A DNA stretch of 64,000 bases from NCBI GenBank assembly GCA_030220185.1, contig JASPKZ010003844.1:2864501-2928500 (forward strand), given 5' to 3'. Both the position numbers and the translations under genes were made by a program. Of this stretch, positions 47,985 to 58,260 are shown in pieces (the first letter of the stretch is position 1; each line of letters starts with the position of its first letter). Source of the stretch: Diploptera punctata (Eukaryota > Arthropoda > Insecta > Blattodea > Blaberidae). The notes beneath the pieces are model-generated. The model was not told the DNA's origin. It ran no database searches and saw only the letters and a program-made list of their open reading frames with translations.

Positions 47985-48660
47985 AAATTATTTTTTCTCG
48001 ACAACTAAATTAATTTGAAGTCATGAAATTTGTTTTTATTTTCTATGTTGTATATTTTATATTTCATTCGTTAAATCTAGAGTAAGTAAAGACGTATTGC
48101 AAATAATAATTATATTGTAGCTATTCCTTGTAATAATTTTGTTTATTGTAATTTAGATATAAGATTTTTTTTTGTATTTTTTTCTCTAACCTGGTTGGGA
48201 GGCAGATAATGCTTTAACTATGTCAGGTAAAATAAAGCTATGATTATTATTTGAAATAATAATCCAGTATTTTTTTACGGCGTTCCTCTCCCTTTCGGAG
48301 TGTTTACCATTACACTATCTCCTGGCACTCTTATTAACATGTTCATTCCTTCTGGAATCCATTTCACAACGGTTTGAACTCTACACTTCTCTATAATGTT
48401 GTTACTTCTTATCAGGTCCAATCTAATATTTTAACTACAATATTTTTCTTCATGTATTATTTTGGTAGTTGCAACGTTCATATTGTTTTAGAGCACCACT
48501 CGTTCTTCAGCTGCTTAAACGATAATTGATATTACTGCAGGCTTATAAATGTTTATTTTTGTTTCTGTTCTCGCATATTTATTTTACCATATTGTATATT
48601 TTGTCATTCTGAAATTCTCGCAGCTTAACAAACATGTTCTATACCTCATATTGAATAGCA
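47985..48660. other. A+T-rich DNA with a probable LINE 3' end
   Basis: 48120-48260 (+) ends in TTGGGAGGCAGATAATGCTT, GTCAGGTAAAATAAAGC and a short (TTATT)n, which looks like a LINE 3' terminus with a polyadenylation-like signal. 48260-48660 has no recognised feature. Confidence 0.35.
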
Positions 48661-48899
48661 TCATCATTATACTTTTTTTTGTAGTAGTAAGCCCTTAGGC
48701 GTTCTCCCCTACAAGGGAGAAATTCAACCATAATAATAATCCAATTTAGTTTAATTTAAATAAATCTTTGGGCAGACCCTTCAAACGTTGGATTGAGACC
48801 GTAACAGACCACTAGGTCTGTCACATGAAAGGAAGAATAAGAAGAATAAGAAGAATTTAAATAAATTCTTTAGTTACACTTATTTTCGGATAGATGTCT

Positions 48900-49197
48900 A
48901 AGAGTGGTCCGGGGTCATAGTGACTCACCTCATAGTGATTCTATGAAATCAAGGTAGTACTAGGATGGGAACACTCGGTAAATTTTGCACAGTGCCTTTT
49001 TATTCAGGCTTGTCGTTCTTTCACGAGTCTGAAAATCTTCAGACTCGGGACCCACGGCTTAAAGTCCCTCCCGGAGGACTTGTCCTTCGATTTATCCATC
49101 CTAACAAACCCATCGACCACGACCGGGTTTGAACCTGGGTCTCTCGGAACTAGAGGCAAGGAACATAACAACCAACACATCGCAGCCGACATTTTTG
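48900..49197 (-). mobile_element. SINE-D copy
   Basis: Closely matches 30985-31275: CTTCAGACTCGGGACCCACG, CCCTCCCGGAGGACTTG, and a head near 49195 with B-box GGGTTCGAACC-like complement. Predicted peptides here are artefacts. Confidence 0.7.
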
Positions 49198-49379
49198 TTC
49201 CTAGGTAAGTTTAAATAACTTAATTTAACTCTGTTTTACGTCAGGTCATATGACTCACAATACTAGATGAATACCTAATCACTCTACAGACCTGCTGACT
49301 CATAAATGTTGTAGATATCCCGCGTAACACAAGTAGTGGTGGACAAATATATAAATAAACAAATATCCTGAACTCGTGT

Positions 49380-49690
49380 GCAACTCAGGGTTGGTCGAGG
49401 ATGATATGGGATGAAGCCCCTAAATTTATAGAGGTCTGTGAATTATAAGGGTGCCGGCCGACCACTCCTGACGCACCATCACAGGGGCGGATGAACGAAA
49501 TGAAACGAAATGGATGAGATGAGTATGGAGAAATGGTGGAATTAAATTTGTGGCAGGGGAAAACGGGACAAACCCCGTGAAAAACTTGCCATCACGAAAC
49601 CCACATAGAGTGAGTGAGACTCGATCTCGGGACCCCGGCAGTGAGCGCTTGCGCCACGAAGCCATCTTGGGCAAAAAAACACCGTTCATT
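49380..49690 (-). mobile_element. Possible tRNA-derived SINE of another family (SINE-E)
   Basis: The minus strand starts GCCCAAGATGGCTTCGTGGC, then GCAAGCGCTCACTGCCGGGG and GATCGAGTCTCACTC, which look like A- and B-box elements, followed by GGGTTTCGTGATGGCAAG and GGTTTGTCCCGTTTTCCCC. A single copy in this window, so the call rests on tRNA-like boxes only. Confidence 0.45.
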
Positions 49691-50164
49691 ATTGAAATTC
49701 TTACGCTTAATGAGCTTGTGTTGTAGATTTCGTGCAGCTATTGGACACCAAATACAAATAATAAATAGAAATCTAATAAATAATACATAAGAAAACTAAT
49801 ACTGAATCAAACAATACAAAATAATGAAATTAAATTAAATTAAGTTTACCAATCCCTGTTTCGACGGCTATCTAGTTGCCTAACCAGAAACTTAACGGGG
49901 GCTGCTCCTCTCTTTATCCAAAGAAATGAAAACAGTAGTAATGACATTTATTGTCTTTTTTTCCCAAAAGAAGTAAAATACATTAGCATTTGCATTGCGC
50001 ACGGGCTTGCTTAGCCGTACGTGCATTATTTTCCCATGAATATAAAATAAAAATAAACATCTTCTTCTTGTAAGCCCATGTTTCCCTTAACAGAGATTTA
50101 GGAGATCTCCCCTACAGGGAAGAATTTGAACCATACTAATTTAGTTACACTTGTTTTCGTATAG

Positions 50165-50465
50165 ATGTCATTTGAGTAGTTTGTGGTCAGCGTTCCGCCT
50201 CATACTGACATCTAAGAAACCAAGGTAGTACTAGGACAGGAAAATTCTGTAAATTTTGCTTAGATGCCTTTTCATTCAGGATTAAGGATCTTTTACGAGC
50301 CTGAAAATCTTCAGACTCGGGACCCATGGCTTATAGTCCCTCCCGGAGGACTTACTCCTTGGATTTTTCCATCCTAAAAAATCCATCGATCCCGGCCGGA
50401 TTTGAAACCCGCGACCCTCGGGACCAGAGGCAAATAGCATAACCACTAGTCCACCGCGGCTGATA
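50165..50465 (-). mobile_element. SINE-D copy
   Basis: Same order as the other SINE-D copies, with the head at its right end (ACCACTAGTCCACCGCGGC on the plus strand). The adjacent segment 50060-50165 (CCCTACAGGGAAGAATTTGA) is the inverse of the flank at 31285-31360. Confidence 0.7.
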
Positions 50466-50519
50466 AAAAATAAACATAAGAATATATAAAATATACCTAC
50501 GTGCTACACACCTACACAT

Positions 50520-51522
50520 ACATATATACTAAAAACATAGATGTTAAATTTTGGGCAGACGAAGTTAGGAGAGAACTCCAAAAGATTGGGATGGGCTGGA
50601 TATGGGAAAAAGGGACTGAAAATCGCAAGAACGTGTGGAGAAAAATAAGGAGGAGGTACTTAGATATAAACCAACAAGATACTTTCGCCGAATGTACAGG
50701 AAAACGCTCACTGTGTTTACAAAGAGACCTAAAACACGTCTGGGGAAAAGAATCGTATATACTCAACCTAGGATTTAAGGAGAGATCAGGGCTTGCTTGG
50801 TTTAGGCTAGGGGCATGGAAATTTCTAAAAATTAGCGACGATCACGATATGCGAATATGTCCAATGTGCGGGAACTTTGAAGATGAGATACATATATTAG
50901 GAAAATGTAATGATTTAGAATATTGGAGACGTCAGTTATTACCGGAAAGATTTCTAAATTCAAATCGGGAAAGATTGGCATGCTACGAATTATTGGTAAA
51001 TCCAGAAAATTGGATAAACCTCGGTAAATTTCTGGACAAAACGCGAAAATAAGGACAACACTCATTCATGAATAAATATATGTTATCAAAATGCAATACC
51101 ATTAATTATTAACAATTATATATAAATTAATTAGTGTATAATGCTGTTGTGTTATTATTTAATTGTAATATTAATGTGTTTTCTTTATGTAATTGTAATG
51201 TTAATGTTTTTTTAATGCATAATGCTATTGTGTTATTACTTAATTGTAATATTATTGTGTTTTCTTTATGTAATTGTAATGTTAATGTTTTTAGTGTATA
51301 ATGCTATTGTGTTATTATTTAATTGTAATATTATTATTGTGTTTTCTTTATGTAATTGTAATGTTATTGCTGTTTTTGTTGTTTATTTTTCTTTACACTA
51401 GTACCAATTATTACTTTATTGTAACGGACTGTCAACAGCACGTACGGCTTACTGCCCGTGCGACCCATATTTGTAAATAATATTGTAAATATCTTACTTT
51501 TTGTCTAATAAAGTCCTACTAC

Positions 51523-51535
<13 letters not shown>
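50520..51535 (+). mobile_element. LINE 3' end with zinc-knuckle ORF2 terminus
   Basis: An open frame of about 175 codons ends at 51052. It contains KRSLCLQRDLKHVWGKESYI, GLAWFRLGAWKFL and then a zinc-knuckle-like motif CPMCGNFEDEIHILGKC (CX2C...HX4C), followed by LLPERFLNSNRERLACYELL. This is the cysteine motif at the C-terminus of many non-LTR ORF2 proteins. The RT itself is missing (5' truncation). The 3' UTR holds a tandem repeat, the line AGCACGTACGGCTTACTGCC, a TAATAAAGTCC signal and a (CTA)n/(TA)n end at about 51520-51560. The frame is less decayed than most others here, so this is a younger copy. Confidence 0.78.
51131..51380. repeat. Minisatellite, about 80-bp unit x3, in LINE 3' UTR
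   Basis: Units start near 51133, 51214 and 51293 with GTATAATGCTATTGTGTTAT-type sequence and continue TAATTGTAATATTATTGTG, TTTTCTTTATGTAATTGTAA. Tandem repeats in 3' UTRs are known from several LINE families. Confidence 0.8.
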
Positions 51536-51565
<30 letters not shown>

Positions 51566-51924
51566 CTATGTCTATACTCCATACACAATAATACACATCT
51601 ACACTCATGCATGAAAAGAACATGTGTATAGATATAAAAGTCTCATTTTATATATTAATAATAAAAAATTGCTACAAAAATTAAAAAAAGAGAGAAAACA
51701 CACACACACACATACACCCACACACGAGCGCGCTCTCATACCCCCCTCCCTCCCGAACCCTGCAGGCATCAAATGCACTATCAAGTTATTTAACTTATTA
51801 AGACTACTTATTATATAATCGAAGATCCGAAACGAAGTCCATATTGAGATTCTTATTATTGATAATATATGCATTTCCTTACTGACCTCCAATTTTTTTA
51901 TCCCTCAATTTCCTCACTGTACCA

Positions 51925-52160
51925 AAAATTTGCATGTTTTCACCCCACTCTCGATCCGTCCTAAAAGATCCCAACACGCCACTCTCCCACGATTCGACCT
52001 GAGAAATCTCTCCGGCAGCAACTGTAATCTAAGTTGCTCTGTCTCTCCTCAGAATGCTTCAATATGTTGCCAATTTTCACGGGCATCGCATAGCGGGCAC
52101 AGTTTAATGCCTTCTTCACTAGTTAAATTATATCTACAGGGGGACTGATAGAATTATTCT
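51925..52160 (-). mobile_element. LINE zinc-knuckle remnant (mirror copy 63590-63815, plus strand)
   Basis: The minus strand reads LCPLCDAREIWQHIEAF, then LQLLPERFLRSNRGRVACWD, homologous to CPMCGNFEDEIHILGKC...LLPERFLNSNRERLACYE at 50850-51000. A stop follows the motif, so the copy is dead. Confidence 0.7.
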
Positions 52161-52438
52161 AGCGATCGAATTATAAAATGAAAATAATCTTTTAGTGACA
52201 GATTTTGAGATAACTACGAACAGGCTTGAGGTTGAATCAGACGCTCTGTACTATAAGTTTTATAAATATCTTATAATACCAGATGAAGTCAATTATATTA
52301 ATATAAATGTACTTATAAATATGGATTGTGGAATTATTCAGAAAGTGCGGACACTATTTTTATTCTACATAAACCAAACATCTTTTAATGTGTATTTAAC
52401 CATTTTGATCATTATGAATATTAAAATTTTAAAGATTG

Positions 52439-52439
<1 letters not shown>

Positions 52440-52486
<47 letters not shown>
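52440..52486. repeat. (TA)n microsatellite (mirror copy 63280-63303)
   Basis: Pure (TA)n; the length differs between the two arms (about 46 against about 24 bases). Another (TA)n is at 53771-53803, mirrored at 61955-61992. Confidence 0.85.
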
Positions 52487-52488
<2 letters not shown>

Positions 52489-52789
52489 TTCATTTCGTAG
52501 TCTACTTTTAAAATTGTCGTTTTATCTATTTTATTTTAGGAAAGAGAATGATTCTGCAAACGAAAGCAATAAACAGGGATTTAAAAATCAGAGATTGGAG
52601 ACCAGGAGGCAGTAAATCTTCATAAGTTTTCCTACTCGTACTTTCTCAATATAGCAACATTATACCAACTCCATCCTTTTATTTCCAAATGTCAAGAGTC
52701 ACATTCTCAACTTTAAGCAAATTGACTTTTATTTACATTCACATTGTATATTCTCAAAGCAAAATTCCGTTTGCATAAACCCAACTTCT

Positions 52790-53395
52790 CTCAAAAAGCG
52801 TTAAACTGAAAATATATAAAACTGTCATTCATCCAGTTATATTATATGGAACCGAAATATGGACTCTTACTTTAAGAGAGGAGAAAATCTTCTTCTTCTT
52901 TTCTCGTCACGGTTTAGGCATTTTGCTAACTTGTTCCGGCTCCAAATTGCTGATATTTCCATATTTTCTTTGATCTTCCCAAACGTCTTCTTCCTTTTGG
53001 CGAAGAGTTATATGCTGCTTTTGGTATTCTGTTCTCAGTCATCCTTGCTAAGTGTTCTTTCCAGTTTAGAGAAAAAAATATTACTAGTATTTGAGAATAA
53101 GTTCTTAGGAAAAATTGGATAAAGAGAGATAAACACAGGTGAATGGAGAAGACTGCATAACAGTGGGCTAAATGATATTTACAGAAAACCAGTTATAATA
53201 CGAACAGTTAAGTCTCATAGACTGCAATGAGCAGGACATGTGGCACGAATGGGTAACAAAAGAGGGACATGGAAACTCGGAGACAAATCACAGGACCTAG
53301 TAAATAGAGCAAGAACGACATGAAAGAATAACATTAACCATGATATGACAGAGGTAAATTATACAGGGAATGGTTGGAAAAATTAGGTAATTGTG
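52790..53395 (+). mobile_element. LINE family L5-like fragment interrupted by another LINE tail (mirror copy 62390-62970)
   Basis: Plus strand reads LKIYKTVIHPVILYGTEIWT, LTLREE, is then interrupted at about 52892, and resumes at about 53080 with LLVFENKFLGKI, GEWRRLHNSGLNDIYRKPVI, GHVARMGNKRGTWKL and NNINHDMTEVNYTGN. The interruption (about 52892-53078) reads on the minus strand as another LINE tail (RRRLGRSKKIWKYQQF, NA*TVTRKEEED). So one retrotransposon fragment sits inside another. Confidence 0.65.
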
Positions 53396-53765
53396 AATCT
53401 AAACCACGAAGGGAACCAATCGCACAACAATTTTTCGTCAAATAGATCCAGTCGTTTAGGCAGTTTTTAATTTCGGATTTCAAGGAAACCTCCACATCTA
53501 ATTGTCGGATTTCGCTCATTTTTGGATAATACCTACCTCAGTTTATTTTAGTACGATGTACTAAGTTTCGTAGTGAAACATCAAAAAATGCGACCACTAG
53601 AGCTATTTTTAAAATTTCACTTCAGGTGAATTCCTACACCTAATGGTTTTAGAGTGTCCAATTGTGAATATAAAGCATCGAGGGACCCAATCAGACACAC
53701 AAAAAATTTCAACAAACTCGGTCCAGTCGTTTAGGAGGAGTTGCGAGACTAACGCACTGCAATTA

Positions 53766-53805
<40 letters not shown>

Positions 53806-53814
53806 CCTATAGTA

Positions 53815-54066
53815 GTTCTGACCGAGCAGCTTTGCTAGGGAATTATATGTGTGGTAGCTTCCCGTTGCTTTCCACACCGATGAAGGATGATGATGCTAAT
53901 GATAGGGATGATGATGATGATGGCGGGTGATTTTCGGGGACCGTTGGGCCCTTAGCTTCCTGACATTTGCCTTACAGGTGAGGAAAAACCCCGTAAAAAC
54001 CTCACCAGGAGCCTATCCCGACCGGGAATCGAACGCGGGCCCGCTGCGTGACAAGGCAGCACGCTA
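53815..54066 (-). mobile_element. SINE-C2 copy (mirror copy 61686-61945)
   Basis: The head on the minus strand (GCGTGCTGCCTTGTCACGCA, B-box GCGTTCGATTCCCGGTC) and the tail with CTAGCAAAGCTGCTCGGTCA. It is flanked on both sides by (TA)n, so insertion into, or growth of, TA repeats is likely. Confidence 0.7.
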
Positions 54067-54084
54067 TATATATATATATAAGAA

Positions 54085-54490
54085 AAATAAATGTTTGTGT
54101 TAGGATTCCTGAGTAGTTCAGAAGGTTAGAGCGCTAAACGTACGAAGTTTAGAAACTCGGGTTCAAATCCCGACTCAGACATTTATTTTTTCTTTTCATG
54201 TCATATTTGCCTTCATTGCTAAATGTCAAAAATATAGTTACAACATCTAAATATACAAGCGTTACTGCTAAAAGTAAACCTCTTTAAATATGCTTATTTG
54301 TTATAGTGGCCACTAGATGGCAGTTGGAACGATATCCTGCTACCTCTCATATAAATTGAAAATACTATATATAAGAAAAATAAATGTGTGTGCTAGGATT
54401 TCTAAGTAGCTCAGATGGTCAAGAGCGCTAAATGTACAAAGTTTAGTAACTCGGGTTCATATCCCGACTCAGCATTCATTTTTCTTTCAC
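54085..54490 (+). repeat. Two tRNA-like units flanking a spacer with a CTCF-like site
   Basis: tRNA-like unit 1 at about 54108-54178 (anticodon loop GTACGAA, ACG at 34-36, T-arm GGGTTCAAATCCC) and unit 2 at about 54405-54475 (loop GTACAAA). They belong to the same family as the hairpin at 5150-5560: shared leader AAGAAAATAAATGT-type and trailer TTTTCTTTTCATGTCATA. The spacer holds TGGCCACTAGATGGCAG (54307-54323). Unit 1 and most of the spacer are repeated in mirror image at 61345-61670. Confidence 0.65.
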
Positions 54491-55215
54491 GTCATATGCA
54501 TATTAGTATGTAGATTTTCGCGTATATTAGTATGATTGAAACAGTTTTGGGTTTTCCATGTCGTGGTTCAAGATCGGCCTCTGGCCACTAGTTCCGACGT
54601 TTCGGCATGATCCTTGATAATGGCGTGTGTGATCATGCTAAAAAGTCGGAATCAGTGGCCAGAGGCCGATCTTGAATCCATGACGCGGAAAACTCCAAGA
54701 AAGCTTTATTAATCATATATTTATTTATTAGAAAATTGTCTTCTATTTTTAATTTAAATATTCAAAATCGGAAGATTGACAAGTAGACATCATAATCTTC
54801 CAAAGTTCATGAGAGACTAATATCAATGTTAGCTTAATTTACAAACTTCTATAAACTGCCAAATATTTTACAACATAAAACCAATAGGAATTTTACATTA
54901 CTGGTCAAATAAGTATCAGACGCAGAACTCTCTATAAAATTAAATAACCCATGGATGTAACACGTATACATTATGCAAATAAATGAATGCATTTGCATAC
55001 AAATAAGATAACATTTTATGTTGTTACATAAATGGAGATTTAGAAAAACATTAAACTGCATTCGCAACCTTCACTATATATTCTTGTAAAGTTCCAGTCG
55101 CAATTGCTGGATATTTAGAATCACAATCACAGTAATATACAATTTCATTGTAACTTATTTTTATACAAACGTTCCTACTTTCCAGTTTTATTTGATTCAC
55201 ATGTATTTGCAATAG
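54490..55215. other. Unassigned DNA with a short inverted repeat
   Basis: GATCGGCCTCTGGCCACTAG (54573) and its complement (54655-54680) form an inverted repeat of about 45 bp with CGACGTTTCGGCATGATC/GATCATGC inside, so a small hairpin element (about 54555-54690) is likely. 54700-55215 shows nothing I recognise. Confidence 0.45.
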
Positions 55216-55219
55216 GCCC

Positions 55220-56165
55220 TATAAAATAATAATAATAACAACAATAATAATAGTACACATATATTTTAAATTATACGCGAAACACTAATTAATATATATG
55301 TACCTTACACTGGGTAATGATGGAGTTACAGCAGATATAAATTTAGATTTCTTTTAAAAGATGCCAATGTCCGGCAGCCCCTTATTTCTTGTGGTAGGGA
55401 ATTCCAATTGCGAGGAAGTGAAAATAGTATATGACATGGAGTGGTATAATGTCCTATGTTGCGGTATATTAAGCAAGAGACTATGTTGTGATCTTGTGTC
55501 TAAGTTATGGTTGGAGGATAGTGTAATGATATTGTGAAAAGAAAAATCAATGTCATCCCGCGCCGTAGCCGAGCGGTTAAGGTAGGAAGCCTTGGCGCAG
55601 AGCTACGGGACTTGCGCTGGTTCGAGTCTCCATGGGGGAAGACATTTTCTCATGGTATTTCGGCCAGTATGGGACCGGTGCCCACCCAGCATCGTGAGGC
55701 AATTGGGTAGCTACAATAAGTAGCGGCTCCAGGTTGAGGAACCAGCTATAACGGCTGGGGGACTCGACATGCTAACCACATGTCACCCCTACACTGGCTG
55801 TTGATCATCTACCTCTGTGATTGACACATGTGGATGTGAAGGGCCAGCAGCCGGCTGGTAAAAGGGCAACCGCTGAAAAGTGGAAAGACCTTCAATCGGA
55901 AAATCAATATCTGAACCAGGAATCGAACCGTGGACCTCTAGTTCTCCGTACGGGTGTGCAGCTAGAGGTCCACGGTTCCATTCCTGGTTCAGACATTGAT
56001 TTTCCCACAACATAATTATAATATTATAGTGTGATCCATTATTGGAACCGGGTGGAAATAACAGTAATGGTTGGAGGATAGATACTGGAAACGAAATGAT
56101 AAATAATTGGGAGTCGAGGTATGTAAGATCTTAAATAAGCGAATTAGACAGTGTAATTTTCTTCT
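55220..56165 (-). mobile_element. Dispersed LINE-like repeat split by a 546-bp insertion
   Basis: 55225-55520 and 56081-56165 together match 30360-30700. A 14-bp direct repeat ATGGTTGGAGGATA (55507-55520 and 56067-56080) marks the target duplication of the insert 55521-56066. Confidence 0.75.
55521..56066 (+). mobile_element. Inserted unit carrying SINE-B and a terminal hairpin
   Basis: Contains SINE-B (55558-55870: GCGCCGTAGCCGAGCGGTTA, GGTTCGAGTCTCCATGG, body as in other copies), then a hairpin at about 55900-56000 built on AATCAATATCTGAACCAGGA and AGAGGTCCACGGTT. The two ends of the unit (AAAAATCAATGTCA near 55545 and the complement of TTGATTTTCCCACAACAT near 56010) are related in inverse. 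The 14-bp target duplication fits retroposition. Confidence 0.65.
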
Positions 56166-56175
56166 CTCTTTTAGA

Positions 56176-56487
56176 TGTGGGGCACGCCGTAGCGTAGTGG
56201 TTAAGGCACTGAGCTACAAGCCGGAGGGTCGAGGGTTCAAGTCCCGTTGGGATCAGGATTTTTAAACTGACCCAAACCCTCTGGCGGCACTATGGCCCTG
56301 GGGTCGACTCAGCCTCTAACGGAAATGAGTACCAGACGCTTGTTCTGGGGGTAAAGGCGGCCGTCACGCAGGGCTGACAACCCGGCTGACATAAAGTGCC
56401 GATTGTCTAGAAAAAGTGGGAGCATTAACCTCCTACTACCCCAAGGGCCTCCGGGTCTGTTGTGGGATCACTTTACACTTTACTTAC
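56176..56487 (+). mobile_element. SINE-A copy without the LINE-like tail
   Basis: Same head and body as 7100-7400 (CACGCCGTAGCGTAGTGGTT, CGGCCGTCACGCAGGGCTGA). Flanked by a duplication containing CTTTTAGATGT (about 56168-56178 and 56486-56496). The end reads CACTTTACACTTTACTTA and lacks the 40-base segment shared with the LINE. Confidence 0.75.
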
Positions 56488-56879
56488 TTTTAGATGTAGC
56501 CATAAAATTCATGGAAAATGGAGAAATGTGATCGTATTTTCGGACTTAAATATGAATATGATCTAATATGCGCGATAATAAAATTACACCATTTTCTACA
56601 TTTTAACCATAAGCCGTTACAAAATTCTATGAGTAATATGTCATCTTCAAATACCGTAATTTAACTTCATAATTGAATGTAAATGATTATCTCAACAATT
56701 TAAGAAATACTTTAAAATATATTTCAAATTAATTTATTTTTGGACTTGCGTCTATATTATGAATGAATGAATGAATGTAGCCACTATGTCCCATGAAGGG
56801 CTAGGGCCTCCTACAAGAGGGGGAGGGGTGCTCAATTTTAGAGTTTTAAGTGGTTCACGTGGTGAGCTAGTTCACGTGA

Positions 56880-57185
56880 ACATTATGTTTATATAGTATT
56901 TCACTTGTGCACTTCAGTGTAGTTTATTAAGAATTTTAGTCCACTTTTAGATTGTTCGCTAGTTGTTTCCACTTGTTCCTGTTGCGGGCTGTGGTTGACC
57001 AACGTCCTCCCAACATCAGTTTGAACGTGTCTGCCCATCTTCTTCTTGGCCGACCTCGTGTTCATCTTCCAATGTAGGGGTCTCACATGGTGGTTTCCCG
57101 CGCCCATCTGCCTTGTTGTTGTCTTGTTACATGACCGCCCCATGTCCACTTTGTTTGGAGAGCTTTTGAGTAATGTTCTTTGAAG
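56880..57185 (-). mobile_element. LINE ORF2 C-terminal remnant
   Basis: Broken minus-strand frames read DMGRSCNKTTTRQMGAGNHH / RTRGRPRRRWADTFKLMLGG / RWSTTARNRNKWKQ, a clear non-LTR tail (WGGHV..., GRPRRRW, ...R..WK). A target-like GAATGAATGAATG and GAAGGGCTAGGGCCTCC lie at 56762-56815, possibly its 3' UTR. Confidence 0.65.
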
Positions 57186-57279
57186 TTGTAATTTTCTGTA
57201 ATATGCATTTTAGGTAAATATGATCACTTGAAAGATTCAATACTAAAATTAATAGAAACGACTATTTTTTTATTCAATG

Positions 57280-57645
57280 CCACCAATTGTCGTTTCGACA
57301 TTCCTGGTATTCTCTCCTGGTAATGGCGTATTGTAACCAATTCTGGGGTTGGGGCGTCTGAAAGGCCGGGTCACGCTACCCCAATAATATGAAGGGTGTT
57401 GATGATGGTAATGATGCACCAGGAGAGTTCTTAATTCTAAACCTAATCTAATGAGGTGATTATGATAATGATGTTGGCCAGATGATGTTCGGGGACCGTT
57501 TGGGCCTTAACGTTTCCTGACATTTGTCTTACAGGTGAAGAAAAACTCTGAAAGAAACCTCACCCAGGAATCTTGTATCGACCAGGGATCGAACCCGGGC
57601 CTGCTGCCTGACAAGACAGCACGCTACCTCACGCTCCGATTGACA
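57280..57645 (-). mobile_element. SINE-C copy
   Basis: Matches 26610-26990 in the opposite orientation: GGGGACCGTTTGGGCCTTAA, GACATTTGTCTTACAGGTGA, and head with GGGATCGAACCCGGGCCTGC. Followed at 57650-57715 by a G-rich stretch (GGGGGGAGGCGGGG-like) that is not repeated elsewhere in the window. Confidence 0.7.
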
Positions 57646-57965
57646 AACGTGGTGTGGAGGGGAAGGAAGACTAGAGAGGGGGGAGGCGGGGTGGGGGGGC
57701 AAGAGGTGGGTGGTCTAAATACAATACTGAAATAAGAATTTCATACCATTTTGTCAACACAGCTGCTTGAAACTCAAACGGAAGAATTTAATATAGCCTA
57801 TTTTTCAAGAGTTTAACAGGCCTATAAGAACATTATTATATGTTAGAGTGCACTGAAGGTCCTGTTTTCTATTAAAAGTTGTGCTGGGCTTAAATGAGAT
57901 TTGAATCTTCAATCTGATTCTTAAAAAAAATGTTTTTTATTGTTTGAGCTGTATAAAAAATTGTT

Positions 57966-58260
57966 CCGCGCCGTAGCCGAGTAGTTAAGGCAGGAAGCCT
58001 TGGCGCAGAGCTGGTACAAGTCTTCATGGGGGAAGACATTTTCTCGTGGTATTTCGGCCAGTATGGGACCGGTGCCCACCCAGCACCGTGAGGTATTTGG
58101 GTAGCTACAATAAGTAGTGGCTCCAGGTTGAGAAAACCAGCTATAACGGCTGGGGGACTCGACGTGCTGACCACATGTCACCCCTACACTGGCTGGATGA
58201 TCATCTACCTCTGTGACTGACACATGTGGATGCCAGCAGCCGGCTGGTAGGCTAAGGGAC
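57966..58260 (+). mobile_element. SINE-B copy
   Basis: GCGCCGTAGCCGAGTAGTTA head with a partly deleted B-box, body CATGGGGGAAGACATTTTCT, GACCGGTGCCCACCCAGCA, GGGGGACTCGACGTGC and tail GATGCCAGCAGCCGGCTGGT. ORFs on the opposite strand are artefacts. Confidence 0.72.

Larger units (their letters stand above)
45540..47985. mobile_element. Composite foldback element with tRNA-Tyr-like arms
   Basis: A nested palindrome: hairpin P1 (about 45893-46364), a tRNA-like unit on the minus strand (46471-46560), inverted copies of an end repeat A (46615-47095, three units), A again (47110-47290), a tRNA-like unit on the plus strand (47345-47440) and hairpin P2 (about 47540-47980), with A at the left edge (45555-45890). 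Repeat A contains ACGCTTTATATTAGCTTGAC, GATCGACTTGAAACTTTGTA and GGACCCGTGACAATAC. 46378-46470 is the inverse of about 47430-47540. No protein domain was seen, so it is non-autonomous and its class is unknown. Confidence 0.65.
51743..54411. repeat. Left arm of inverted repeat 2 (at least 2.67 kb)
   Basis: Reverse complement of 61343-64000. The inner end is at TAAGTAGCT (54403-54411). The outer end cannot be set because the mirror arm runs off the window. Landmarks repeated in mirror image: LINE fragments (51930, 52790), (TA)n runs, a SINE-C2 (53815-54066) and a tRNA-like unit (54100-54180). Confidence 0.88.

Noticed and set aside
49004..49192. ORF 'RDPGSNPVVV...' and 31094-31312
   Set aside because: Translations of SINE-D copies.
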